DNA of 21,271 nucleotides, from positions 1 to 21,271 of the forward strand of contig JAHZHB010000001.1 of the NCBI GenBank assembly GCA_019420465.1, written 5' to 3'. How positions within the stretch are numbered: position 1 is the stretch's first letter; each line of letters begins with the position of its first letter. Below the pieces are notes generated by a model, which did no database searches, was not told where the DNA came from, and was given only the letters and a program-made list of their open reading frames with translations. The stretch is from Lachnospiraceae bacterium (GTDB lineage Bacteria > Bacillota > Clostridia > Lachnospirales > Lachnospiraceae). A program made the translations under genes and the position numbers. This document shows positions 13,621 through 21,113 of the stretch, piece after piece.

Positions 13621-15960
13621 AGTCTTGTTTTCCTCCCTGGATATTTGTTTTTCGGGCAATACTGCCTGATGTTTTAATTTTTTATCTTTATGCGCATCGT
13701 AGATCCGGCAAAGATTCAGACGAAGCGCATTGGATACTACGCAAAAGCTTGACAGACTCATGGCTGCCGCTGCAAACATCGGATTTAAGGACAGCTTAAA
13801 GGCCGGATACAGCACACCTGCTGCCAGCGGAATACCGATACAGTTGTAGAAGAATGCCCAGAACAGATTTTCATGGATATTGCGCAGTACACTGCGGCTT
13901 AAGCGGATCGCTGCCGGAACATCCAGCAGATCTGACTTCATCAGAACAATATCCGCTGCATCCACAGCCACATCCGCACCTGCACCTATGGCAATACCTG
14001 TCTCAGCTCTTGTCAGTGCCGGTGCATCGTTGATACCATCACCTACCATAGCTACACTGTAACCCATCTTCTGGAAAGAGCGCACAACAGCTTCCTTGCC
14101 ATCCGGCAGCACTCCGGCGATCACATCGTCTGTTCCCACCTGTGCGGCAATAGCTCTGGCCGTCCGCTCATTATCTCCGGTCAGCATGATCACACGGATA
14201 CCCATCTGCTGCAACTCTTTTACCGCCTGCGGACTGGTCTTTTTAATAACATCTGCTACGGCAATGATCCCTAACAGATTTCCATCCTGTGCAAACAGAA
14301 GCGGTGTTTTACCCTCTCCTGCATAGGCTTCTGCCTGTTTTTTTATCGTTTCAGATACCTCTGTCACTGTAGAAATATAAGCTACACTGCCGCCATAACA
14401 CATTTTGCCTGCCACCAGAGCATGCAGACCATTTCCCGGTGCCGCCTGAAACTCCTCCGCCTGGGCAAACTGTACGTCATGTTCTGTACAGTAGCTCATG
14501 ATCGCACGAGCCAGCGGATGCTCACTGCAGGCCTCCAGTGCTGCGGCTGTTTCCATCAGCAGCTCTTTTTCCCCTGCATTTACGGTATAGATATCTGTAA
14601 CCTCCGGACGTCCCTCTGTGATCGTACCGGTCTTGTCAAGTACAATAACCTGACTTTTTCCGGCCGCCTCCAGAGACGCTGCTGTTTTAAACAGAATACC
14701 GTTTCCGGCACCTACACCATTGCCGACCATGATCGCCACTGGCGTAGCCAGCCCCAGTGCACACGGGCAGCTGATGACCAGTACGGCTATACCTTTTCCA
14801 ATAGCAAATCCAAAGCCTGCACCGGAAAGCAGCCAGCCGATCATGGTAAGCAGTGCCAGTACGATAACTACCGGAACAAACACGCCGGATACGCGGTCAG
14901 CGATCTTTGCAATCGGTGCTTTTGTCGCCGATGCATCGCTGACCATCTGGATGATCTTTGAAAGCGTCGTATCTTCACCTACATGGGTGGCCTCACAGGT
15001 CAGAAAGCCCGACTGGTTCATCGTTGCGGATGCCACTGTACTTCCCGGCTCTTTATCCACCGGAAGACTCTCGCCTGTCAGCGCCGCTTCATTGACTGCA
15101 CTGGTTCCTTCACGCACGATACCATCGACAGGAATACTGGCACCCGGACGTACGATAAAGAGATCTCCCTTTTGTACTTCGCTGACCGGAACCTCCACTT
15201 CCTGCCCGTTTTTCAGGACAACAGCGGTCTCCGGTGCCAGCTTCATCAGGCTCTTTAAGGCATCTGTCGTCTTACCCTTTGAGCGCGCCTCAAGCATCTT
15301 GCCGACAGTGATCAGCGTCAGGATCATCGCTGCTGACTCAAAGTACAGATTATGCATGTTCTGCATGGCCATCTCGTGATTATCTGTTTCCAGATAATAT
15401 GCCAGAGCAAAGGTCACTACTGTACTGTAAACGAAGGCTGCACCGGCACCAAGTGCGACCAGCGTATCCATATTCGGATTTCTGCGCAGCAGACTCTTCG
15501 TGCCACTGATGAAAAATTTCTGATTGATCACCATGATGATCACAGTCAGAAGCATCTGGGCCAGTGCCATATTCACATGACTCTTTGCCAGAACGGCCGG
15601 CAGGGGCCAGCCCCACATCATAAAGCCCATCGAAATATACATCAGCGGGCACAGCAGAATAACAGAAGCGATCAGTCGCTTTTTCATTTTGGGTGTTTCG
15701 GTATCCTTCAGACTGTCCAGAGACATCCCACCGGCAGAGGCAGATGCTTTTTTATCTGCATCTTTGGCGCTGGCGCCATATCCGGCCGCTTCCACAGCCG
15801 CTATAATATCCGTGGCAGAGGCACTGCCCTCCACCTGCATACTGTTTGTTAACAGACTCACACTGACCTCAGTCACTCCTGCAACGGCACGTACTGCCTT
15901 TTCCACATGGGCCACACAGGAAGCACAGGTCATCCCAGTCACTGTATAGTGCTGCATCAT
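13411..15960 (-). CDS. copA: Copper-exporting P1B-type ATPase with N- and C-terminal metal-binding domains
   Basis: An 849-residue membrane pump that exports Cu(I) using ATP. In order: an N-terminal heavy-metal domain with GMTCASC (Cys12, Cys15), membrane helices from about 95, the actuator TGES (about 295-298), the metal-binding helix with CPC (398-400), phosphorylation site DKTGT (Asp442), SEHPLARAI (HP motif), GDGINDAP, and the last helices to about 745 (NAL and YN residues typical of Cu(I) pumps are present). An additional C-terminal heavy-metal domain (about 783-849, GMMCGHC, Cys792 and Cys795) is unusual, since Cu pumps usually carry these at the N-terminus. It starts 11 bp after csoR with AGGAG before ATG. 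The first two codons are both ATG, so the start may be 15957. Confidence 0.97.
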   Translation of the reverse strand: MMQHYTVTGMTCASCVAHVEKAVRAVAGVTEVSVSLLTNSMQVEGSASATDIIAAVEAAGYGASAKDADKKASASAGGMSLDSLKDTETPKMKKRLIASVILLCPLMYISMGFMMWGWPLPAVLAKSHVNMALAQMLLTVIIMVINQKFFISGTKSLLRRNPNMDTLVALGAGAAFVYSTVVTFALAYYLETDNHEMAMQNMHNLYFESAAMILTLITVGKMLEARSKGKTTDALKSLMKLAPETAVVLKNGQEVEVPVSEVQKGDLFIVRPGASIPVDGIVREGTSAVNEAALTGESLPVDKEPGSTVASATMNQSGFLTCEATHVGEDTTLSKIIQMVSDASATKAPIAKIADRVSGVFVPVVIVLALLTMIGWLLSGAGFGFAIGKGIAVLVISCPCALGLATPVAIMVGNGVGAGNGILFKTAASLEAAGKSQVIVLDKTGTITEGRPEVTDIYTVNAGEKELLMETAAALEACSEHPLARAIMSYCTEHDVQFAQAEEFQAAPGNGLHALVAGKMCYGGSVAYISTVTEVSETIKKQAEAYAGEGKTPLLFAQDGNLLGIIAVADVIKKTSPQAVKELQQMGIRVIMLTGDNERTARAIAAQVGTDDVIAGVLPDGKEAVVRSFQKMGYSVAMVGDGINDAPALTRAETGIAIGAGADVAVDAADIVLMKSDLLDVPAAIRLSRSVLRNIHENLFWAFFYNCIGIPLAAGVLYPAFKLSLNPMFAAAAMSLSSFCVVSNALRLNLCRIYDAHKDKKLKHQAVLPEKQISREENKTMTKTIKIEGMMCGHCEAHVTKALMAIDGVTDVKASHEKKEAVVTMDREIPENLFKDAIAACDYTYLGME
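13631..13638 (-). promoter_or_regulatory. Internal Shine-Dalgarno inside copA
   Basis: On the minus strand the sequence AGGGAGGA lies within the copA reading frame (encoding roughly Ser-Arg-Glu-Glu) and 10-11 bases ahead of the in-frame ATG at 13620. It is as strong as the start sites of other genes in this window. Confidence 0.55.
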
Positions 15961-15971
15961 ATCACTCCTTT

Positions 15972-16274
15972 TTATTTCATTAATTTCTGGATCGTGCTTA
16001 CCAGCTCATCCATTTTGTCATCCTTGCCGCTGCGGATATCCTCCGCTACACAGGTACGGATATGGTTGGCCAAAAGCACCTTGTTAAAGCTGTTCAATGC
16101 GGCATTGGCCGCTGATACCTGCCGTACGATATCAATACAGTAAGCATCCTCCTCCAACATATTCTGGATGCCACGGATCTGGCCTTCGATCCGTTTCAGA
16201 CGGTTTAAGAGATCTTTGTACTCTTTCTCCTCTCTGTGTTTTTTTTCACAACAACAGCATTTCATTTCATCCAT
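15972..16274 (-). CDS. csoR: CsoR-type copper-sensing repressor
   Basis: A 100-residue all-helical repressor of the CsoR/RcnR family (DUF156). I choose the ATG at 16274: GGAGGAG lies just upstream, and a longer frame would run through the promoter. The copper-binding set Cys-His-Cys is visible in DAYCIDIVRQ, LANHIRTC (the His and the last Cys), which fits Cu(I) rather than the His-rich nickel sensors. LNRLKRIEGQIRGIQNMLEE is the family's DNA-contact helix region. The N-terminus carries a CCCC run (MDEMKCCCCEKKH), which is not part of the core site and could bind extra metal. Copper binding should release it from the two operators at 16299-16350. copA follows 11 bp later. Confidence 0.96.
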   Translation of the reverse strand: MDEMKCCCCEKKHREEKEYKDLLNRLKRIEGQIRGIQNMLEEDAYCIDIVRQVSAANAALNSFNKVLLANHIRTCVAEDIRSGKDDKMDELVSTIQKLMK

Positions 16275-16298
16275 AGTATGTCTCCTCCGCATAATAAT

Positions 16299-16350
16299 AT
16301 ACCCTGTGGGGGTATCCTTACTGCTGCTAGAATATACCCCCACAGGGTAT
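16299..16350. promoter_or_regulatory. Pair of mirror-image CsoR-type operators
   Basis: ATACCCTGTGGGGGTAT at 16299-16315 and ATACCCCCACAGGGTAT at 16334-16350 are exact reverse complements, each a CsoR-type operator (ATACCC...GGGTAT). The centre-to-centre distance is 35 bp. The first-transcribed operator (16334-16350) fills the spacer of the csoR promoter and the other lies in the leader before the ribosome binding site. As RNA the two would also pair to form a hairpin with an 18-nt loop in any transcript coming through from the M64 gene. Confidence 0.88.
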
Positions 16351-16357
16351 TTGTCAA
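16329..16357 (-). promoter_or_regulatory. csoR-copA promoter
   Basis: TTGACA (16352-16357, minus strand), a 17-bp spacer and TATTCT (16329-16334). The spacer is almost exactly one CsoR operator, so bound repressor would block polymerase directly. The -35 includes the stop codon TGA of the M64 gene (16354-16356), so the upstream operon ends inside this promoter. Confidence 0.85.
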
Positions 16358-17385
16358 TATGTTTTTTTATGTTTTTTCATTTTTTTCTTTTTCTGAAGGA
16401 TTGTCCAAAAAACGCCGCCAAAAAGCAGGGCCCCTGCCACTGCAGCGATACCACACAGAAATCTTCTGTTTTTTACCGCCTGCACATTGCTGTGCTGTAA
16501 AAAAGCATTGGTCAGTGCCGCTTTGCATACCGCACAGAAGTCATGTTCTTTGCCAAGCGTCTGCATTTTACAGTCCTTTGACGGCTTATACCATCCCGTA
16601 CTTTCATCTCCGAGAGGATAAACACCGATACCGTTCTCTCCCACAAGCTCTGCCCAGGGAACCCTTGCCGGATCCGACTCTGCTGTTGTATTGGGTGTTT
16701 CTGTCACACCGCTTACCCCCGGCCAGTATTCATCTCCAAGTCCGGCGATCGTATGCCCCAGCTCATGCAGGACGATCTCCATGGCATCCGCATGCAGCGA
16801 TGCCACGCAGACCTCGCCGCCGCTGCCGCCATAGGTTTCAGCATTGACCAGTACAATACAAAAATCCACCTCCGGTACAAACTGTCCGGCGATCAGCTGT
16901 GCTTTTTTTTCTTCCTCCTCCGGCAGAGCCAGAAGTCTTTGTACACCGTCCGTCCAGTAGCTGCTGTGATAAAAGGTATCCCTTTTGTCTGCCAGTGCCT
17001 CCTGCAGGGAAGTGGCTGTGTCACCTCTGACCCCTGATTCCTCCGAAGCCTCAAAAACACCGTAAAATTTAAACAGCTCCCGGTTTTCGCGATACGGAGA
17101 TGTTGCCAGAATATACTCTGCCGTGCGGGTGGCCTCTGTAAAAAAGCTGCCCTGTTCTTCTTCCCGAAAGCCATCCCCGAGGATGACAAACACACAGGCG
17201 TCCTTGTCCTGTACAGACGCATTTCCCGCCAGAAACCGCCAGGTATCGCGCTCTCCACTGTCCGCCGCCTCGCATGGCAGCAAACACAGCCAGGACAACA
17301 CCAGAAATACCATAACCGCACATATTCTGCCCGGCCATTTCTGTTTCCATGCACCGGGCAGAAAAATCCGTCTTATGCTTCTCAC
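16354..17385 (-). CDS. M64-family zinc metallopeptidase, membrane-anchored
   Basis: A 343-residue protein with features of the IgA-peptidase-type M64 family (PF09471): VFVILGDGFREEEQ near the start, the zinc motif HELGH (207-211) followed by TIAGLGDEYW, and a Cys pair region MQTLGKEHDFCAVCKAAL near the end. It has a signal peptide (basic start, hydrophobic about 21-36, cleavage likely near CEA|AD at 38-41) and a C-terminal membrane helix (about 309-330) followed by a Lys-rich tail (QKKKKMKKHKK). It should be outside the cell, tethered to the membrane. The GTG start at 17385 overlaps the larC stop (GTGA), with AGGAG eight bases before it. Substrate unknown; known M64 enzymes are secreted proteases of gut or oral bacteria. 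Confidence 0.86.
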   Translation of the reverse strand: MRSIRRIFLPGAWKQKWPGRICAVMVFLVLSWLCLLPCEAADSGERDTWRFLAGNASVQDKDACVFVILGDGFREEEQGSFFTEATRTAEYILATSPYRENRELFKFYGVFEASEESGVRGDTATSLQEALADKRDTFYHSSYWTDGVQRLLALPEEEEKKAQLIAGQFVPEVDFCIVLVNAETYGGSGGEVCVASLHADAMEIVLHELGHTIAGLGDEYWPGVSGVTETPNTTAESDPARVPWAELVGENGIGVYPLGDESTGWYKPSKDCKMQTLGKEHDFCAVCKAALTNAFLQHSNVQAVKNRRFLCGIAAVAGALLFGGVFWTILQKKKKMKKHKKTY

Positions 17386-18758
17386 TCAATCTGCTCCTTT
17401 ACTCTGTCAGCCAGTTCCTGCAGTCGGACAAAAACCTCTGGAAAGGCCTCGCCTGTCTTGCGGCAGATAGCAGCCACTTCTTCGTATTCCGGAAAACACC
17501 GGATCTGGTTACCAAAGCAGCATTCCTTATACTTTACCCTGCCCCAGGGGGTATCGATCTCTTTGCTCTTTCTTGTCTGTATGGTCCGCTCCATCCGACA
17601 GCGACGGATACCGATCGTTGTGGTTTCCTTAAAAATGATCGCTTCCAGCTTTTCTCTGCTGTCTTCTGTACAGATCACCTGCAGCTGCCAGGCCGGACGG
17701 TTTTTCTTGGTATAGATGGGCAGATAATGAACCTCTCTGGCACCTGCGTTTAAAAGCTGTTCCATACAGTACGCCAGTGCCTCACCACTGCAGTCATCGA
17801 TATCCGACTCCAGCTTTACGATCCCGTCCTTTGTATCTTCTGCTGTTTCTATCTCCATGATCCGCAGGATTCCCGGCAGCTCGTACTCTCTTTTTCCAGC
17901 TCCTACACCACAGCGCATGATCCTATACGTATCCGGCAGCCCTTCTTCTGAACGAAAACATGCTGCCACAGCCGCTCCTGTCGGTGTCACCAGCTCTCCC
18001 TGGACACCGGTACAGCGCAATGGCAGCTGATATGCCTCTGCCACTGCTGCCACAGCCGGTACCGGAATCGGCATCATACCGTGCTGGCAGCGCACCATAC
18101 CCTGCCCCTCGCTCAGTGCAGGAATAACAGCCTGTGCCATGCCCAGATTGTCTGCACATACGGCAACAGACAGGATATCCACGATTGAATCGATAGCTCC
18201 CACCTCATGGAAATGGACATGTTCCAGATCCGTGCCATGCGCCTTTGCCTCCGCCTCACCAAGAATCGTAAAAATGCGTGTGGCGATCGCGCGGGCATGG
18301 TCTGTCATATCTGCCCTGGCGATGATATCCAGCACATCCTGATAGCCTCTGTGGCTGTGTGTGTGACCGGTATGAGCCGCATGGGTATGCTGCGCTGTTT
18401 CCTCATGCCCATGTTCATGCATTGCATGGCTGTCACCATGCGCCGCATGGTTATGCATTTCATGGCCATCTCCATGCGTGACATCCTGCGCCTGACCTTT
18501 ATGAGATTTTTCCTCGCCATACAGCCACTGCATATCATGATCATGGTTCTCGTGTGCCACGTCCAGCATCACATCAAAATCACAGGCATCCAGTCCCGCC
18601 TTTTTCACTCTCGTTATCTGTACCTGAAAGCTCTGGTCCGGCAGGCTTTTAAGCATCCGCTCAAGCACCTTTTTATCCGCACCAAGATCCAGCAGTGCCG
18701 CCACAGTCATATCCCCGCTGATTCCGCTTGAACAGTCAAAATAAAACATTCTACTCAT
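17382..18758 (-). CDS. larC: Nickel-pincer cofactor synthesis protein LarC (nickel insertion)
   Basis: LarC puts nickel into the pyridinium dithiocarboxylate precursor, using CTP, to complete the pincer cofactor used by lactate racemase LarA and related enzymes. The 458-residue frame is continuous: N-terminal FDCSSGISGDMTVAALLDLG, then a His-rich insert (69-136, 19 His), then HVHFHEVGAIDSIVDILSVA, and a C-terminal half with LESDIDDCSGEALAY and LPIYTKKNRP. In Lactobacillus plantarum larC is split into two frames joined by a programmed shift; here no shift is needed. It overlaps larB by 8 bp and the M64 gene by 4 bp. larE and larA are not in the window; the nickel enzyme it serves must be elsewhere. 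Confidence 0.95.
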   Translation of the reverse strand: MSRMFYFDCSSGISGDMTVAALLDLGADKKVLERMLKSLPDQSFQVQITRVKKAGLDACDFDVMLDVAHENHDHDMQWLYGEEKSHKGQAQDVTHGDGHEMHNHAAHGDSHAMHEHGHEETAQHTHAAHTGHTHSHRGYQDVLDIIARADMTDHARAIATRIFTILGEAEAKAHGTDLEHVHFHEVGAIDSIVDILSVAVCADNLGMAQAVIPALSEGQGMVRCQHGMMPIPVPAVAAVAEAYQLPLRCTGVQGELVTPTGAAVAACFRSEEGLPDTYRIMRCGVGAGKREYELPGILRIMEIETAEDTKDGIVKLESDIDDCSGEALAYCMEQLLNAGAREVHYLPIYTKKNRPAWQLQVICTEDSREKLEAIIFKETTTIGIRRCRMERTIQTRKSKEIDTPWGRVKYKECCFGNQIRCFPEYEEVAAICRKTGEAFPEVFVRLQELADRVKEQIE

Positions 18759-19506
18759 AATGATTCACCGCCAGTCTGTTGATCTGTGTCGCTATGTAAC
18801 CTGCACCATAACCATTGTCAATATTCACGACAGAAATACCGTTGGCACAGGAATTGATCATAGTAAGCAGCGCCGACAGCCCGTGAAAGCTGGCGCCATA
18901 ACCAACGGAAGTCGGCACACCGATCACCGGCTTGTCCACCAGACCGCCCAGTACACTGGCCAATGCGCCTTCCATACCGGCCACCGCGATCACACAATTG
19001 GCACTCTGGATCACATCCAGCTTTGAAAGCACTCTGTGGATTCCGCTTACGCCTACATCATAGACACGTTCTACCCGGCTGCCAAAATATTCTGCCGTCT
19101 GCGCCGCCTCTTCTGCCACAGCAATATCTGCCGTTCCGGCCGTACACACGGCGATACTGCCGATGGGCTCTTCTCTTTTCTCCGGTAAGATCTTTAAAAT
19201 ACGGGAAAGCGGATCATACTGGATATTCGGTATTTCCTTTTTTACCAGCTCGTACTGGTGCTCGCTGGCTCTCGTTCCAAACACGCAGCCATCCGCCTCA
19301 TACAGACGCTTTACGATATGTAACAGGTGTTCATCCGCCTTATTGCTGCAGTAGATCACCTCCGGGAAGCCGGACCGCACCTTTCTGTGCATGTCAAGCT
19401 TGGCATACTGCATCTCCTCAAAAGGTTCCTGCCGGAAAAACTTTTCTGCTTCTTCGATCGACAGCTTCCCTTCCTTAAACTGTTCCAAAACCTCTCTGGT
19501 GTCCAT
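18751..19506 (-). CDS. larB: Nickel-pincer cofactor synthesis protein LarB (carboxylase/hydrolase)
   Basis: A 251-residue protein that carboxylates nicotinic acid adenine dinucleotide and cuts its phosphoanhydride, the first step of the pincer cofactor. The C-terminal half is the PurE-like domain: AVCTAGTADIAVAEEAAQTA, GVSGIHRVLSKLDVIQSANC, AGMEGALASVLGGLVDKPVI and GVPTSVGYGASF. The N-terminal half (about 1-110) has the helical start EVLEQFKEGKLSIEEAEKFF and FPEVIYCSNKADEHLLHIV, typical of LarB. AAAGGA lies before the ATG at 19506. It is first in the larB-larC-M64 operon, with a promoter at 19632-19660 and an unusually long, structured leader of about 120 nt. Confidence 0.96.
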   Translation of the reverse strand: MDTREVLEQFKEGKLSIEEAEKFFRQEPFEEMQYAKLDMHRKVRSGFPEVIYCSNKADEHLLHIVKRLYEADGCVFGTRASEHQYELVKKEIPNIQYDPLSRILKILPEKREEPIGSIAVCTAGTADIAVAEEAAQTAEYFGSRVERVYDVGVSGIHRVLSKLDVIQSANCVIAVAGMEGALASVLGGLVDKPVIGVPTSVGYGASFHGLSALLTMINSCANGISVVNIDNGYGAGYIATQINRLAVNHYE

Positions 19507-19560
19507 GGGCTGTCCTTTCCGGAGCTTTATCTTTTTGTCGCTCCCTGTTATTTTCTCAGG

Positions 19561-19620
19561 CTGTCCTCTGTAAGGAATATCCGATGCAGCAATGTCTGCA
19601 CCGCCCCTGTGTCAGGACAG
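19561..19620 (-). ncRNA. Structured 5' leader of the larB transcript
   Basis: On the minus-strand RNA a closing stem CUGUCCU/AGGACAG (19614-19620 with 19561-19567) encloses a possible second stem and a small hairpin UGCAG/CUGCA with a 6-nt loop (19584-19599). It lies between the promoter and the ATG. I see no match to a riboswitch class I know, including NiCo. It could be a regulatory leader or simple structure. Confidence 0.3.
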
Positions 19621-19631
19621 CATATAGTAGT

Positions 19632-19660
19632 ATCATACAAAATTTCCGGCTTTCTGTAAA
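19632..19660 (-). promoter_or_regulatory. larB promoter
   Basis: TTTACA (19655-19660, minus strand), a 17-bp spacer and TATGAT (19632-19637). Transcription would start near 19625, leaving a leader of about 120 nt to the larB ATG. It is the only good promoter-like pair I found in the 290-bp gap on this strand. Confidence 0.55.
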
Positions 19661-19739
19661 CATTTCCACGCTAAAAGCGCTTTCTACCTTTTTTGCCATT
19701 CTCACGGATTCCTGTCTGGAAGTCTGAGAGAAAATACAG

Positions 19740-19745
19740 TATAAT
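19740..19745 (+). promoter_or_regulatory. -10 element of the DUF4317 promoter
   Basis: A perfect TATAAT lies 51 bp before the ATG at 19797. The matching -35 (about 19717-19722, TGGAAG) is poor, so the promoter may be weak or need an activator. The 290-bp gap between larB and this gene otherwise holds only the larB promoter and leader. Confidence 0.45.
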
Positions 19746-19796
19746 ATGTTCATCTGCCCATCTGAGAGGCAAATATTTTCAGAAAGAGTGATACAT

Positions 19797-20957
19797 ATGA
19801 ACAAAAAAGAAATCGCGGAGATCCGCCGCCATTTTACGCCAAATAACTGTACAGCGACCCGCATCTGGGGCTGCTATGTTGACCACGAAAAAAACAAGAA
19901 ATTCGAGACCAAGGACGCCTTTCTCTCCCTCCCCGAGGAAGAAGAGTTTAAATACTTTGACATTTTCAAACGTACGCTGGGCGGCACCCTCGGTAAAAAT
20001 CTGTTAAATCTTGAATTTCCGCTGGCACAGGAAATGGAAGGCGGCACGCAGGAGTTTCTCTACCGACTCAGAAATACAGGGCTGGACGACGAAACACTTG
20101 TACACGAATTTTTTGACAAGATCATCGAAAATTTCGACTATGCAGAAAACTATTACATCATCCTGACCCACTCTGTATACGACGTACCGGGCAAGACCTC
20201 CGACAGTCTGGACCTGGAGGATGCCTCCGAAGAGGTCTACACCTATCTGCTGTGCAGCATCTGTCCGGTCAAGATGTCCAAAGCCTGCCTTTCCTACAAT
20301 GCAGAGACCAACTGTATGGAAGACCATATCCGTGACTGGCTCGTAGAAATGCCGATCACCGGTTTTCTCTTCCCTGCCTTTAACGACCGCAGCACCGACC
20401 TGCATGCCATGCTGTACTTCAAGAAAAAGCCGGAGGACATCCAGGACAGTCTGGTAGAAAATGTCTTCGGAGCTGCAGAGCCGATGACACCAAAGACGCA
20501 GCAGGAAACCTTTATGTCCGTACTCGAGACTTCTCTCGGTGAAGAGGCCGATTACGACACGGTAAAATCTGTCTACGAAAACATCTCCCTGCTCGTTGCT
20601 GATACTAAGGAATCCCCGGATCCTTTAACCTTTACCAAGCCGGAGGTGCAGCGGATCCTCGAGGACAGCGGTGTCAGTGAGGAACAGTTAAATACCTTCA
20701 GCGCCTGCTACGATGAAGCGATCGGCGAACAGACCACACTGCAGGCCGCCAATCTGACCAATACAAAGAAATTCGAGATCAAAACACCGCACATCCGCAT
20801 CCAGATCGATCCGGAATGCACCGGACAGATTGAAACAAAAATGGTAGACGGCAGACAGTGCCTCGTCATCGCGGTCGATGACCACGTCGAAGTGAATGGC
20901 ATGGAAGTAAAAGCTCTGGTTAAAAAGCCGGAAGATACCGCCTCAGACCTTACATAA
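19797..20957 (+). CDS. DUF4317 domain-containing protein
   Basis: A 386-residue cytoplasmic protein that matches the DUF4317 family, common in Lachnospiraceae and relatives and without a known function. It opens MNKKEIAEIRRHFTPNNCTA followed by TRIWGCYVDHEKNK, as family members do, has the acidic middle (EEEEFKYFDIFKRTLGGTLG), and ends with a small beta domain (IRIQIDPECTGQIE...). No signal peptide, membrane helix or catalytic motif is visible. I choose the ATG at 19797; an upstream ATG at 19746 would run through a stretch that overlaps the likely transcription start. AAAGAG lies eight bases before it. It is a single-gene unit, followed by two terminators and the converging rpmF. Confidence 0.9.
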   Translation: MNKKEIAEIRRHFTPNNCTATRIWGCYVDHEKNKKFETKDAFLSLPEEEEFKYFDIFKRTLGGTLGKNLLNLEFPLAQEMEGGTQEFLYRLRNTGLDDETLVHEFFDKIIENFDYAENYYIILTHSVYDVPGKTSDSLDLEDASEEVYTYLLCSICPVKMSKACLSYNAETNCMEDHIRDWLVEMPITGFLFPAFNDRSTDLHAMLYFKKKPEDIQDSLVENVFGAAEPMTPKTQQETFMSVLETSLGEEADYDTVKSVYENISLLVADTKESPDPLTFTKPEVQRILEDSGVSEEQLNTFSACYDEAIGEQTTLQAANLTNTKKFEIKTPHIRIQIDPECTGQIETKMVDGRQCLVIAVDDHVEVNGMEVKALVKKPEDTASDLT

Positions 20958-20973
20958 CTTTGCAATAAAAATG

Positions 20974-21042
20974 CGATCCGCACAAATCCATATGGATGTG
21001 TCACTGTATGGTGCTCCATATGGATGCAGCGGATCGTTTTTT
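20974..21042 (+). terminator. Intrinsic terminator after the DUF4317 gene
   Basis: CGATCCGC (20974-20981) pairs with GCGGATCG (21029-21036), followed by T6 (21037-21042). Inside are two copies of the palindrome TCCATATGGA that can pair with each other and extend the stem. It starts 17 bp past the stop codon. Confidence 0.75.
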
Positions 21043-21053
21043 CTATATAATAA

Positions 21054-21110
21054 ATATGGCGATAAAAAAAGAAGCAGACAACATATCTGCTTCTTTTTTT
21101 ATCGCCATAT
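21054..21110. terminator. Perfect 25-bp bidirectional terminator between DUF4317 and rpmF
   Basis: Bases 21054-21078 pair perfectly with 21086-21110 around a 7-nt loop (CAACATA). The GC-richer part GAAGCAGA/TCTGCTTC is followed by T7 on both strands, so it should end transcripts from both directions. The rpmF stop codon is 3 bp away (21114-21116). Confidence 0.93.
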
Positions 21111-21113
21111 AAA

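Noticed and set aside
16236..16847. 203-codon plus-strand open frame over csoR and the M64 gene
   Set aside because: It crosses the CsoR operators and is antisense to genes with clear motifs.
17382..18758. Programmed frameshift in larC
   Set aside because: The reading frame is continuous from the N-terminal to the C-terminal motifs.
19561..19620. NiCo or other known metal riboswitch in the larB leader
   Set aside because: I could not find the conserved four-helix junction; kept only as a structured leader of unknown role.
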